The notes under the pieces were generated by a model. The model did no database searches and was not told the DNA's origin. It worked only from the letters and a program-made list of their open reading frames with translations. From Ypsolopha sequella (lineage: Eukaryota; Arthropoda; Insecta; Lepidoptera; Ypsolophidae), in assembly GCA_934047225.1 (NCBI GenBank), contig OW204012.1:4712001-4776000 (forward strand): a DNA stretch of 64,000 bases. The letters run 5' to 3'. This document shows positions 42,386 through 54,722 of this stretch, piece after piece (within the stretch, counting starts at the first letter, position 1; every line of letters begins with the position of its first letter). A program made the position numbers and the translations under genes.

Positions 42386-42962
42386 CAGTGTGCGCCAATC
42401 TTTTAGTCGCCTCTGAAGATAGCCGCACGAGGCGACGCAATAGCCGTTTTACGGTGTCAGGGGGACGTTACAGGAGCGAGGGCGCGGAGCACACCCGCCT
42501 GCGTGCCGCATCACACCCCCCGCTCGCCGTTTAGCAGGTGTCAACACTATGCGTTAGTGTTAGTGCTACGTCCGTACACTACACATGCGTGCGATCTATG
42601 AAAAGTACATTCGAGGAAAAATTCCATGATTCGTTAAGTTTATCGTTGAATCTGTTTGTTATTGTTTTTGTTGCCTTAGTTTGTTAAAGTTTATAGTTGT
42701 TGTTATGCCTCGCGGACGTTATAGCGTTTTAAGGCGACTATGTAGGAAAATTGTGTTTATATTAATGCGTTTTAATTAATATAGTTAAGATCGCACTAAA
42801 ATAATAAATAAATAATGAAATAGGTGGGTACAACAAGTACACCTTCCCACTTATAGTAAACATTTAATAATCAACCGTTGATATTATTGTTTCCTTGACT
42901 GTACCTGCGCAAGCTTGCACTCGTAACTCAATCAGGGGCGACTAAAAGATTGGCGCGCACTA
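42386..42962. mobile_element. TA-flanked MITE, copy 2
   Basis: 577 bp, the same ends, TA at 42384-42385 and 42963-42964. It begins 52 bases after the E16 donor. Confidence 0.8.
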
Positions 42963-43081
42963 TAAAGTACAGTATTCCCAAAGTAATAATGCGTATACAA
43001 ATCTATAGCATATACAAATATATTGATTGTATAGAAAGTGTAAGGAAATACGAACTTTGCCGAACAGTAACGAAGATTTGC

Positions 43082-43990
43082 AGTGGCGTGCGGTCCATAC
43101 AGACAAAAAGACACTGCCTACCCTGACAAATACGGATCATTTACGCATTTTTGTTTATAATATGCTAATATCGTAATAAATTTTCTGCTAAAATGTAGCG
43201 ACACCGACCGCCATCTATTGTCATTAGCGGGAATTGCGAATCTCAGTTCGCAGTCTGCGAGTCGCTCCCTCGCTCGATGCCAAGCAAAAGCCATCGTGGA
43301 GTAGTGATGTGCATAACGGCTATATTTTGTTAACGCGCTATTAGCTATACGCTATTTTCATATAGCGCGCTATTTTATCAGCTATGTTATAAAGTTATAT
43401 TTTATATTTTTTATTATTATATAATTTATTATTATATTTATAGTTATATTTTTCGTTTTTATTTTTATACGCTATACGTTTTAATTCTCACTACTATCGT
43501 GGAGTGGTGGCTGACGGCTTCTATGTGTGGGTCATATTCTAACAGTTTCTGTGTTTGTGTGCGTTACTGTAAATACATGGCACACAATGCAAAAGTTTGT
43601 GCTTGTTTGCGTGCGAAATGAAGGCGAAGACTATGCAAAAAGCCGACGGCTCTTACCCGACATTCACCGAAAATTACCGAAGTCTTACGAAGCCACCTTC
43701 GACGCGACTTTGTTTATATTATTGTTCGTTCGTTCGTTATGCAAACTGATGACAAGCAGTATAACAAAATAAAATTGGGTCTAAAAATTGCTAAAAATGT
43801 CTAGTGGTGGTAGTAATTACTGTGAAAGTTGTGCCGGCAATGTGTGTGTTCAAAAATTAAGGAATGGTGCCTTTTCAAAACTGTCTTTTGGTGCAAAAAA
43901 AAGAAGTAATCGAGAAAGTCCGCTTCGTACCGGAAACTTAACACTTTTCCCCTTTCTTAGGTCCCTTTCTATATTCAAGGACAAATAATA
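43082..43990 (+). mobile_element. hAT-like element 5' region with nested insertion
   Basis: Begins cagtggcgtgcggtccatac, a hAT-style start. An AT-rich palindromic insertion (about 43303-43493, ends agtagtga/tcactact) splits it and is flanked by a repeated atcgtgg. After it a 66-codon frame begins MLKMSSGGSNYCESCAGNVC, a possible zinc-finger start of a transposase. No DDE domain follows. Confidence 0.4.
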
Positions 43991-44106
43991 CCCTATCCCT
44001 TCTTCATCTAACACGTTACCCATGCAAAAAAATCTACACGATTGGCTCTCCCCCTTAGATTACGAACAAACCGAGGATATCCTCAAAATTGATACATAAA
44101 TCCTAA

Positions 44107-44607
44107 AGCCGGCGCCAGACATGTGTCCACTTATTTGCACACTTCTTCGACGACTTTGTACACACATTTGGCGCACCTGCCACACATGCTTCGCAAACTC
44201 TTTTCTCCACAGTATGCTGGTAGACAACAAAGGAGGTGGACGACGATTTCGTGGACGCAGTGTGCTTATATTATTTATGTGCATGTAATTATTTTTTACA
44301 TGTGCAACAAAATATATCGAAACGTCCGAGAAGAAGGCTTGAATGGATGTGTGTCCATTTTGAACGATCAAGTACACAACCATTCCCCACAACAGCGCTC
44401 GCGCAACTGGTCTTTGCAAATAGGCCAAATAGTGTGGCAGGCTACGCACTTATTTGAACACATTCCTTTGATGTGCGCTAAAAAACCGATACCGCTCGGC
44501 AAAGTGCAAATCTATGTACAAACTTTGGAACACATAGACAAAGTCTCGTGCCACATAGTGTGTCCACTCGAGTGTGCAAATAAGTGGACACATGTCTGGC
44601 GCCGGCA
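44107..44607. mobile_element. TAA-flanked (PIF/Harbinger-type) MITE, copy 2
   Basis: 501 bp, TAA on each side (44104-44106, 44608-44610), inverted relative to copy 1. Confidence 0.8.
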
Positions 44608-44989
44608 TAACACACATGTCTGTGAGTATCAAGTATTTCAAAACTCAGGCATACACCTTCATATAACACACTCTATTTTACTCACACTTTCACACACACT
44701 CTAATAACATTCCACATACAATTGTCACCCACACGTCATACATTACTCAATTAGTTTTATTTTGTCTCTTCTGTTACTTTTTAATGTTATGTTACTTTTT
44801 AATATTTTATAAATTTGTTATCGTCAGACTCACCAGGAAGGGTCTAATTTCCCACAACCCAGGGAATCCTAATGTGGGGATTAGAGTTTATAAAAGACAC
44901 ACTTGTCAAACAATATAGTAATAGTGCATAAAATATTTTTGTATATCTTTTTTGTATAGCCTGTGTTAAAAGTCTATGCACGCTATCTT

Positions 44990-45218
44990 AGTTTTTTATT
45001 CGCATTATATGCTTGGGAGCACTGTTCATGTCGTAGAAATACATATGCTGACCAAATTAGCGACATACTGAAGAAGGGCAATGTCAAAAGTACCCGGAAT
45101 AGAAGAGCTTGTATGACTAGATTGATAGATGTGGAAGAGGCGGAAGAGGTGTGTCAGTATCGTAGCAGATTGAAATCTGTAGTCTCTGCCTACATGTCCT
45201 TCTGGAAGACTATCTAAA
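44990..45218 (+). pseudogene. Transposon-type coding relic
   Basis: Reads ADQISDILKKGNVKSTRNRR and LIDVEEAEEVCQYRSRLKSV to a stop at 45218. A frame-broken relative occurs at about 3985-4090 (catatgccgaccaaattagt...). Repetition plus decay suggests a mobile-element ORF end of unknown type. Confidence 0.4.
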
Positions 45219-45400
45219 TGTCATATCATAGACTTTCCTTTCATCTTGACATTGTCACTCCATTAAGGTCTGAATTTTAAAACTTAATAAAGCCTTATAT
45301 TTGTAGATTTTGTCTTTGTTATGTTAATGTGGAATATATCGCAAGTAGCCGTTTATATTAACTATAAGATCTATATTGTTATTTTTTCGTCCCCCCCCAG

Positions 45401-45585
45401 GTCCGTCGCTTCCTCGCCCGCCGCCAGTACAAGCGCCTGCGCATCGAGGCGCGCAGTCTCGACCACGTGAAGACGTTGAACAAGGGGCTCGAGAACAAGA
45501 TCATCAGTCTGCAGCAGCGGCTGGGAGACGTCAACGAAAGGGTTAAAACTATTGAGCCGCTGCAGAAGCAAATTGCGGAGCTGAA
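45401..45585 (+). CDS. Myo5: Myosin V exon E17: IQ6 and coiled-coil start
   Basis: Encodes VRRFLARRQYKRLRIEARSL, DHVKTLNKGLENKIISLQQR and LGDVNERVKTIEPLQKQIAELK. The sixth IQ motif ends at RRQYKRL; GLENKIISLQQR is the conserved beginning of the class V coiled coil with heptad leucines/isoleucines. Acceptor cccccccag, donor AA/gttagt, 185 nt, phase 0 in, phase 2 out. Confidence 0.96.
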
Positions 45586-45879
45586 GTTAGTCGTTTTTTG
45601 GTTATAACTTCGAAACTGTTTGGTTTCCCTGAATTAATTGTAGCATATTTGTTAGATCGAGTCACAATTTACCCATTTGTAAAAGTTTCATCGTTATCCA
45701 ATGATTGGTTAAAAAGTTAAAAGGTAACAAACTTTCAGATTTTTATCACTATAGAAGCGCGTTTCGTTTTGTGTTAGTTTTTAAAAGTGGATCTTAGTTA
45801 TCCGAATAAATATTATTAAATTTATTAACTACTCGCACGTCCGCACAAAAATATGACAATTGAATAAATTGTGCCTGTC

Positions 45880-46278
45880 GCCCGATTGGGCATGCGAAAG
45901 GTTAACGTTAAACGTCAGTCGCTTAGCGCAAAGTGCATAACCTAACTTTGTTTTTTTTTTGTTTAGTAATTTAAAATTGAAAATAATTTTGGTGTGTGGC
46001 TTTTGAAGCCAATAGTTCAGTATTAGTGAGGTTTAAAAAGCAAGAGTCTTCTCAAAACCAACTTAAAATGCAATTTTGCCTTTGTTTGCACAAGATAATG
46101 ACTAATGGTGTATTAAATTTGAGGGTTTCAAACTTATGCTTTATAAACCCCACTAATACTCAACTATTGGCGTCAACTGCCACATACTAAAATGTTTTTA
46201 AATTTTCAACTTCTCAACAAGAAAAACAAAGTTAAGTTATGCACTTTGCGCTAAGCGACTGAAGTTTAACCTTAAGTT
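45880..46278. mobile_element. TIR MITE in intron 17
   Basis: cagtcgcttagcgcaaagtg ... cactttgcgctaagcgactg; partial relative at 8290-8440. Confidence 0.7.
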
Positions 46279-46305
46279 ATAAATGCTAACGAAAACTTTG
46301 TTCAG

Positions 46306-46562
46306 GACAAAACTCGAAGCTCTGAAGCCACTGGAAATTGAAGTTAAATCTCTCCGAGAGAACATGTCAGCCAAAGACCTCCTCATCGCTGCATTACAAA
46401 CCGAGCTGGTGAGCGAGAGAGACAGCAACAAACGTCTCTCCCTCGAGAAGAAAGAGATAGAAGCGAAGTACAGAAGCGAGAAGGATGTCTGGGAAGGAGA
46501 GAGCGAGAAGCTAGCGAAGGAACTGAGGAGTAACAAGGAGCATTTAGAAATGGAGATTGAGG
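46306..46562 (+). CDS. Myo5: Myosin V exon E18: coiled coil
   Basis: Encodes K-TKLEALKPLEIEVKSLRENM, SAKDLLIAALQTELVSERDS, NKRLSLEKKEIEAKYRSEKD and a charged end (EMEIE). Highly charged heptad sequence, no globular features: dimerising coiled coil of the tail. Acceptor ttgttcag, donor G/gtaagt, 257 nt, phase 2 in, phase 1 out. Confidence 0.93.
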
Positions 46563-46892
46563 GTAAGTTTTTTTTTTTTGGGAAACTTTATATACAGGGT
46601 GTTAATATGAAGTTGCGGAAGCCGGAGACTAGCGACAGTACTAGTCCATACGAACAAACTTTAGTAAAAAAAAAAGAGTAATGGAGAAAAAAGAAAAAGT
46701 TGTTTTGGCAACAAACACAATACATAGGTAGTAAGGTTTTGTTGAATAACTATTGAGTGAATTTTGAATTCAAGTGTTCTGTTTCGATTAATTAGAAAAA
46801 GGCGGGTTAATCACAATCCGGCTGCGAAATCGCTCTTAACTATACAAATTTGTTGCTTTTCTACAAAAATCTGCTGATTAAACTGAAGACAC

Positions 46893-47260
46893 ACATCCAT
46901 CCATTAGCCTAGTTCGTCCACTACTGGACATAAGCCTTTCCAGGACTTTGCCACTCCCGGCGGTCATCCTGGAAGAATTGCCCATACTCACACACGCTGG
47001 GCAGGCGGGTTGGTGAGCGCGGTGCCGGAACCCTCGCACCAGTGACGCCGCTGCCTGTCACCAGTCTGCCCCACATAAGGCCCGGCTATTAGGGATGGAT
47101 ATACCACCATCCATCGGTCCCATGCATGGTGGGCCTCCTGGTTTTTTGCCTGTGAGCTGTCCTCTTACTCTCCCCCGAATTAGTTCGAGGGGGTCTCCAA
47201 GTAAGATGGTGGTGCCTCTACAGTCGAGCCCGGCATCAGCTCTACTACCTGTGTAATCAT
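46893..47260 (-). mobile_element. LINE tail, copy 6
   Basis: Near full-length minus-strand copy, the closest relative of 590-1015. Confidence 0.75.
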
Positions 47261-47949
47261 TATAAACTTCCGAAAAATTTATTGTTTTTCTACACAACTA
47301 GACATAACATTAGCTAACTGGTAAGACAAACTCATTGTAATAAGCTGGTAGTAATCTCAACTAGTCCTTAAGATAGTAGCATTAAGAATGAATATAATTG
47401 ATATCTACAAACATTTCTATTTAGTTATTCTGTATTCCAAACAGTATGTGACTGCGTTACTTAGTGGTGTGTAGTTCTACCCTCGATTTCGTTTTTTATT
47501 TTATTAAATACAAACAAATACAAACACAAATACAAATTATTTATTTCTTGAAAACTTACACTAAAACATGCTTTAAAATTAAATTAAATCAAATTAAATC
47601 CTTAATCTAAACATAAAAAGAAACATAAAAGAAACCAGTTATAATAAATGATTAAAAACAAATTATTTAGTGTCTACGTTTTCCAGTGGACCCCAAACTA
47701 AGTCGGACTTGTCACGTGGGATCCAGAAATATGATTACCAGACTAAAGTACGAGTTTTGACAGGTTTATAAAATGCAAAAGTTTTGTGACAGTGTGGGTA
47801 CATACATGAATAGTTATTATTTTTACAAGTAAGTCAAAAATCAATTAATTAACTAGTTATATTGTTAGATAGTAATAAGAAGTATGTATATGTATATATA
47901 TATATAATGTATATAAATAACTAATAAATAATAATAAATGAATTATAAT

Positions 47950-48222
47950 ATACAAGGTGTAACAGAAAGGTGTAACCATATTTGAAAAGCTTATTCAGTC
48001 AATGGTATAGAACAACTTTTACTACGGAAAAAACCCTGTATCTCGAAAAAAATATTTAACTGTTTCATAGAAAAATGCAATGCCGCTCCGCCGAAATGTA
48101 TAGAAGAGCAGATTTTTTTTTTGAGATTTCAGGGTTGTCTCCATAGTAAAAGTTGTTCTATACCATTGACTGAATAAGCTCTTCAAATATGGTTGCACCT
48201 TTCTGTTAAACGTTGTATAAAT
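47950..48222. mobile_element. MITE-D
   Basis: Same family, full length. Confidence 0.8.
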
Positions 48223-48429
48223 AAAATAGTATTATTTTGTTTCGAAATATATTTATCTATTAAAATATATACAATATCTATATGTACATGTCAAATATCT
48301 TTTTTATTTACTTATTCGACTGACGACGGTCACAAGTTAGCCGAAATACATTTCGAAACTAAATAATACTTTTTTATTTATATATTATAATATATTTAAT
48401 ACAATAAAAGGCCAAAGAAAAGGCTTAAG

Positions 48430-48830
48430 AGCTCGGTCCGCGACGACGACATTTTTGATGTAAAGTATTTTGTTAAACATTTTTCTGGCCTTTATCGCGA
48501 TGTTTTTGTAAAAACCAAGGACATACACCACTTCATATTGGCCGTTTAAATGAATGCCTAAAATTATTTGATTGAATTGTTTCTCTTTTGCTAATTATTT
48601 TGGTACTTACGAGCCCGTTCCGAATAGTTCTTCATAATGTCTAAGTACCAACATAATTCGCAAATGAGAAACAATTCAATCAAATAAATTTTAGGACTTC
48701 ATTTAGACGGCCAATATGTACTGGTGTATGTCCCTGGTTTTTACAAAAACATCGCGGTAAAGATGAGAAAAATATTTAAAAAATACTTCGCATCAAACGG
48801 ACGAAAAATACGGAGCGGGTTCTTAAAAAT
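48430..48830. mobile_element. Long-TIR MITE
   Basis: Arms of ~170 bp (ttaaacatttttctggcctt..., gttctacaatgtctaagtac centre), diverged by about a tenth. Confidence 0.75.
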
Positions 48831-48882
48831 ATTATATATTCGATTTTGTTTTTCTGTTTATAAGCTAAGTTGACAAATGTTA

Positions 48883-49256
48883 TTTTCAATGCAAGGGTCG
48901 TAAAGGCCCACTTTTTATGCATCAAAACCGAACAGAAAGTCGATTATTTTGCTCTAGGGCTTTATTATTATTATTTTTTTTAATTTACTTACAATGGTTG
49001 GCTAACCTGCAGACCAGACTTTCCTGACTTCTTTTTCCACTGTTTAACGGCTCTGGAAACAGTTCTTTTGAGCCAATTACAATTTAAAGTTTACAAAATT
49101 ATATTTGTTTTATTTCCTATGCATTGAAAAACGTAGTATGATACACGGGCGTAAGAGCAATAAATTACTCGGTTACGTTTAAAACACTCGCTACGCTCGT
49201 GTTTTAAATCGTCCTCGTAATTTATTCCTTTGCGCCCTTGTAGCATAAACTACTAT
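48883..49256 (+). repeat. Repeat B, copy 4
   Basis: Pairs in inverted orientation with copy 5, 190 bp apart. Confidence 0.8.
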
Positions 49257-49446
49257 TAAGTAGCTAGGAGACAGTCAGTCGAAATAATGTTCTTAGACGA
49301 ATCTTGGAACTGAGTGTACATAAAAACCTCTAAAGGTTTCCGATACACCTTTTTGTACCTATATAATTTATGTTACTGTGAAACTATGACAAAAATAGAT
49401 TTCTACGTTTGAAGACTTGGCGATTTATCAATCGCAAGGAGATATA

Positions 49447-49840
49447 ATAGTAGTTTATGCTACAAGGGCGCAAAGGAATAAATTACGAGGACGATTTAAA
49501 ACACGAGCGTAGCGAGTGTTTTAAACGTAACCGAGTAATTTATTGCTTTTACGCCTGTGTATCATACTACATTTTTCAATGCATAGTGTGAGGAAATGAA
49601 AACAAATATAATCTTGTGAACTTTAAATTATAATTGGCTCAAAAGGACTGTATGCAGAGCCGTTAAATAGTGGGAAAAAAAGTATAACGTCTATGGTACA
49701 CAGGAAAGGCTGCAGGTTAGCTAACCATTGTAAACAAATAAAAAAAAAATAATAATAATAAAGCCCTAGGGCAAAATAATCGACTTTTTGTTCGGTTTTG
49801 ATGCATAAAAAGTGGGCTTTTACGAGCACTTGCATTGAAA
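49447..49840 (-). repeat. Repeat B, copy 5
   Basis: Inverted partner of copy 4. Confidence 0.8.
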
Positions 49841-50482
49841 ATTAACATTATATAACTAACCGGGCGATTGCTCTACATACTGAGCTATTTAGCGACCGTA
49901 GCATAGTGTATAATACGCGCAACGCGACTTATTTGAATCACAAGCGCGATGAGTGTGGCATACTGTTTAATCGCAAAAACATCATGTCACGCTTCTCGCA
50001 CTTGTGATTAAACTAAGTTGCGTCGCGCGCTATTAAAGACTATGCTACGGGTACAGGTCTCAACACAACTCGTGAATTTACTCATTTGCTTTCCGATACT
50101 GCAATGATATTTATAGATAGACTAGTAAAACAGAATGAAAAGTAAAAGTAAATCGAAAGAAAAGTAAATTATGTTACTTTGAAATAAATAAATAATAATA
50201 ATAACTAACCTGGAGTAACGTATACACGGTCATATTTTATTGATCAGAAGCTTACGTAATGAAGTAATTGATAATCACATTTCTGATAGATAAACGATGA
50301 AATCTCTGATAACGCCTAATTGTTTATTATAGATCAGTACTTCCAATCATAAAGAGGTTTTGAGGTTAAAAACGTGTCTCAGTTGTTGGTAGCATTTGTG
50401 ATAAGAGTTTACCGGGGTGTTAATGTACTTGTGTCTCCTAATTAAACTACATAATTTACTGATCACACTGAACAACCTACGA

Positions 50483-50630
50483 GGGCTTCGGTACCGCGCT
50501 CACCAACCCGCCAGCCCAGCGTGTGTGAGTATGGGCATTTCTTCCAGGTTGACCGCCAAGAGTGGCTATATCTTGGAAAAGCCTATGTTCAACAGTGGAT
50601 GAGCAAGGCTGATGGATGGATGGATAGACT
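50483..50630 (+). mobile_element. LINE tail, copy 7
   Basis: 3' part only, ending gatgagcaaggctgatggat and TGG repeats. Confidence 0.7.
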
Positions 50631-50699
50631 GAAAAGATTCTCCAAAAATCATACTCAAGGATATATAAAAAAAAACTCAAATTAACATTATATCATTGC

Positions 50700-51030
50700 A
50701 GTATAGAAACGCAGAAAGAAAAGTAAATCTGGATGTGAGGAGCTCTGAACCGGGATTCCAACCCGGGACCTCTCGCTTACCGGGCGATTGCTCTACTTAC
50801 TGAGATATTTAGCGCCCGTAGCATAGTGTATAATACGCGCAACGCAACTTATTTGAATCACAAGCGCAAGGAGCGTGACATACTGTTTGATCGCAAAAAC
50901 ATCATGTCACGCTTCTCGCTTTTGTGATTGAACTAAGTTGCGTCGCGCGCGATTAAAGACTATGCTACGGATGCAGGTCTCAACACAACTCCTCAATTTA
51001 CTCATGTGCTTTCTCACACTGCAATGATAT
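50700..51030 (-). mobile_element. tRNA-derived SINE with insert
   Basis: On the minus strand 50818-50741 reads GGGCGCTAAATATCTCAGTA-AGTAGAGC..., then CCCGGGTTGGAATCCCGG: A box, a possible GGT (Thr-like) anticodon loop and B box. A palindromic insert follows (cgtagcatagtgtataatac ... ctatgctacgg). A half copy lies at 49855-50110. Confidence 0.6.
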
Positions 51031-52740
51031 TTATAGATAAGACTAGACGTGCCCGCGGCTCTGTTCGCATTGAAAATATAATAACAATTATAAAAAAAAA
51101 AAAAACTGAAACACTTGAATCATAGAGAGATGTTTGTGAGTGACGTTGGATGTAAAAGATGACCTCTGGAATTAATTCTCGGGAAAAATTATTTGTTATT
51201 ATGTTACGTATTTGCAAACCCAAAACAGTATGAACGGCCGTTTAGACATGCCATACAGATCTGACGTTTCTGAAACACGGAACATTTTGATTTCATAATT
51301 TGATAATTTAATTATTAAGCGATCACGTATCCAAACCCATATTGTTTATACCGTTCATCATTGACACAATCCAAGCAATCGAGTTGCATCATTTTTTCCG
51401 CGATTTTGGCGTTCGTGTGAGTGATACGTCACACAAAAGTGTCTTTCCCGTGAATTTGGTCCCTTTTCGATTTTATGTAATAGATACCCACTTTACAGTG
51501 AGCCACATGGCGTCTAGAGGACGCTAGTGTATTCTAAGCTAGTCAAAGACCATTATATTCACGTTACAGCATCGGGTAGTGAAGAATACAACAAACTCCT
51601 AAAAAACTCTTCTCAATACTAAGTTAATAGTTATTTGTGTTACAAGGAGCCCAAGTAATATTTTGTATGCCTAAGATGCTATTTTGAATTCAGAACGAAG
51701 CAAAGGATTCTCAAGTAGACTCAATACACGCAGCCCGAGAACAGCGGGCCTATTATGTATCTCTAGTTGCCATCTGAACCGGGTGCCTATCATCAAAAAC
51801 ATAGATATACTATCGAATTCCGATTGTCTAAGGATATGTTCGCACTTGAAGCTACGACACAGTTCGTAAATAGTTCAATAACGACTAATGGCTAACACAC
51901 TATTTTTCATCACTACCTATGAGAAAAAGAAAAAGAAACCTGGTATTTTGTGGTTATAATTGTTGCACCATATTAGGTGCATCATTTACTATGTTTTCAC
52001 GAGTTAATATATCACTATCACTACTCGAACTCATTTTTAAATATTATTTGCAATAACTTAGCGAAGACTAGCGTGAAAATCTCTGAGAATAAAAAAAGAA
52101 AAGAAAGAAGAACACACATATAGTTTTTTTTTCTCAGTGCGCATTGCTGCCAAAGCCTAACCGGCCAGTAACTTCTTTGGTTGAACAACGCTAATCTATC
52201 AGAAGCACGAACGCGGACCAATCAGAGGAGAAAAAGTGCAAACTCCCATGGGAATAAAATTGACTTTGGCTCCCGCTATCCTCTAAAGCCAAATGTAGTT
52301 TTTCGAATAGGTGTGATGAAAAGAATCTATCGTTAATTTTATATCGAAAAGTAATTCAGTATGATCAGTAGCGAATGTGGTTTCATTTAAAGAAAGCAGT
52401 CTATTTGCACCCGGTAAAAATTTGTAAATAGGTTGCAAAATATTAATATTAAATAAGTAAATTAATAAAATAAAAATATGAATTATTTTAAATAGCACCG
52501 GGCGGCCCCGGGCCAAAAACTAAATATAAGATCCCATAGAACGGAGAAATTTTAGTATGGGATTAAATTAAACGTGTATATTATTTTTGTGCTAAGTTTT
52601 GACTTCTTATATTTAACACTAGGTTTTAAGTAAATGTAAAACTAACGCTTTTAAGGAAATAAATTATGTCTTACGTCTTAAAATTTAAATGTCAAAATAC
52701 GATTTAAAAACCTAAATGTTTCGGTTCTATATTTTTTAAA
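51030..52740. other. Intron 18 middle: no gene seen
   Basis: Low-complexity AT-rich DNA with a single-arm MITE remnant at 51745-51890. No supported gene. Confidence 0.5.
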
Positions 52741-52754
52741 GAACTGTTAACACA

Positions 52755-52856
52755 ATGGGTGTATCAAAAGATGAAGTTTTGGCGGAGGACAACGATGCTT
52801 CCTACGTCCAGTGGAACAAAGAATATCAATCGAGGGCGAAATACTGGAAAGGTTAA
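52755..52856 (+). other. Short ORF of coding appearance in intron 18
   Basis: ATG in fair context (aacacaATGG) opens a 33-codon frame, MGVSKDEVLAEDNDASYVQW-NKEYQSRAKYWKG, rich in charged and aromatic residues with balanced codons, unlike the AT-rich surroundings. It ends TAA four bases after AAAG/gttaat, a possible weak donor. It does not fit the myosin phase chain. It may be the first exon of an unrecognised nested gene, a retro-fragment or chance. YWxKEY recalls N-termini of small methyltransferase-like proteins, but this is weak. Confidence 0.2.
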
Positions 52857-53137
52857 TGATTATTTTAATATAAAGAGATAGACGGACTAACTGACGGACT
52901 TTTATACACATACATACTGACAAACAAACTCATAATATAGAGAGACAGACTACTGTTTTATAGTCACGCTTAAGACCCGTTTCGCAGCCGGATTGTGAAA
53001 ATCTCGCCTTTTTCTAATTAATCGAAACAGAACACTCAAATTCAAAATTCACTCAATAGTTATTCAACAAAACCTTATTACCTATGTATTGTGTATGCTG
53101 CCATCGCAAAGTTTCCATTGGTTTCTGTAAATTAAAA

Positions 53138-54089
53138 CAGGGGTGGGCAACCTTTTGACATAGGAGGGCCACAAATGTTACCAGAGGACCAGCGAGGGGC
53201 CGCATATAATAATAACGCATTAGTCAATTTTGTATCATATTTATTGTAGTTTAAAACACTATTTATAATTAAAATCTAATGCGATTTTTGCGGCTGCATT
53301 TGACTTGCATTTTAGACGTGGAAATACGTAGTATTAGATCTAAATGTGCATCCGTTAACTGAGAACTATGCTTGCTTTTTTGTTAGTACAGAATGGATAA
53401 TGTCTGCTCACGCAAATATGTACAACCAAACACAGTTATCATGCAGCGATCGGGAAATATTATACAAGGTGTGACAGAAAGGTGTAACCATATTTGAAGA
53501 GCTTATTCAGTCAATGGTATAGAACAACTTTTACTATGGAACAAACGCTGTATCTCGAAAAAAAAAATTACTATTGCATAGAAAAATGCAATGCCGCTCG
53601 GCCAAAATGTATGGAAGAGCAGATTTCTTTTTTGAGATTTCAGGGTTGGCTCCATAGTAAATGTTGTTCTATACCATTAACTGAATAAGCTCTTCAAATA
53701 TGGTTACACCTTTCTGTTACACCTTGTATATATTTATGTGTATGTAGTTTATTACACACTATGTATATTTATAATATTTTATAGATTTTATTTAAAGTAA
53801 GTATTGATATACATTTTTATTTTGTTATTAAACTTGTATAATTCTTTGTATGTTCTTCTTCTCTGTGTACACGTGTATGATTACTTTTTCCTATTGTGAT
53901 GGTCTTGCTGTCAGAAATATCTGTTTAGAGATAAGCTCGCCAATGCGAATCTTTTTTCACTAATTTTGTTTATGTTTATATTTCCGTGTGTGTACAATAA
54001 AAAAATAAAAGAATAAAGAACCTTGAGGGCAGCACCGAAGTGGTTCACAGGCCGCATGCGGCCCGCGGGCCGCCGGTTGTTGACCCCTG
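53138..54089. mobile_element. hAT-type MITE
   Basis: Begins CAGGGGTGGGCAACCTTTTG and ends ...GCCGGTTGTTGACCCCTG, the classic hAT start/end; flanked by aattaaaa / aattataa (7 of 8). It contains the nested element 53463-53728 and was itself inserted into a MITE-C copy. Confidence 0.85.
53463..53728. mobile_element. MITE-D (nested)
   Basis: Inverted ends acaaggtgtgacagaaaggt / acctttctgttacaccttgt. Relatives at 47950-48222 and about 55990-56210. Confidence 0.8.
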
Positions 54090-54454
54090 AATTATAATTT
54101 CAAATAATTTATATATACAACAACTATAAATCGTACAATGTAACATTGTTCTGTCATCGTTCACAAATAAAATGAAATCATTTTTAAAAATGAAAAGCTT
54201 TATACAGTGTTAGTGGGTGTTAGTTCTTGAGGAGTGATAATGATATTTTTATTTTGATCTTCATTTGACGTACACATGTGAAACAATTAAATTTTAAATA
54301 ATTTTGATATACAAATTTTTTACTAATTTTGATGTTTTTGTGTTACCGATTGAAACAATAAATACCAATATAATTTATTCATTAAAATACAGGTAATTAT
54401 TTTGTAAACTTGATGTAGTTAACTGAATAAATGAATATGAATACATAAAAACCG

Positions 54455-54722
54455 GCCAAGTGCGAGTCGGACTCGTGCACGAATGTCCGTACCATTATCT
54501 ACAAAAACTGCAAAAAAACATGTCTGTTGTATGGGAGCCCCCTTAAATATTTATTTATTCTGTTTTTTAGTATTTGTTGTTATAGCGGCAACAGAAATAC
54601 ATCATCTGTGAAAATTTCAACTCTCTAACTATCACGGTTCTTGAGATACAGCCTGGTGACAGACGGACAGCGGAGTCTTAGTAATAGGGTGCCGATGGTT
54701 ACCCTTTGGGTACGGAACCCTA
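54455..54722 (-). mobile_element. 'gggttccgtaccc' repeat
   Basis: Antisense copy from accggccaagtgcgagtcgg to gggtacggaaccctaaaaat. Confidence 0.8.

Noticed and set aside
44060..44704. Apparent protein of 193 residues (and its relatives at 27311-27850)
   Set aside because: It lies wholly inside the TAA-flanked MITE, in both strands equally, and the two copies do not share an intact frame.
46237..46536. Minus-strand Ser/Leu-rich ORF
   Set aside because: The reverse complement of coiled-coil exon E18.
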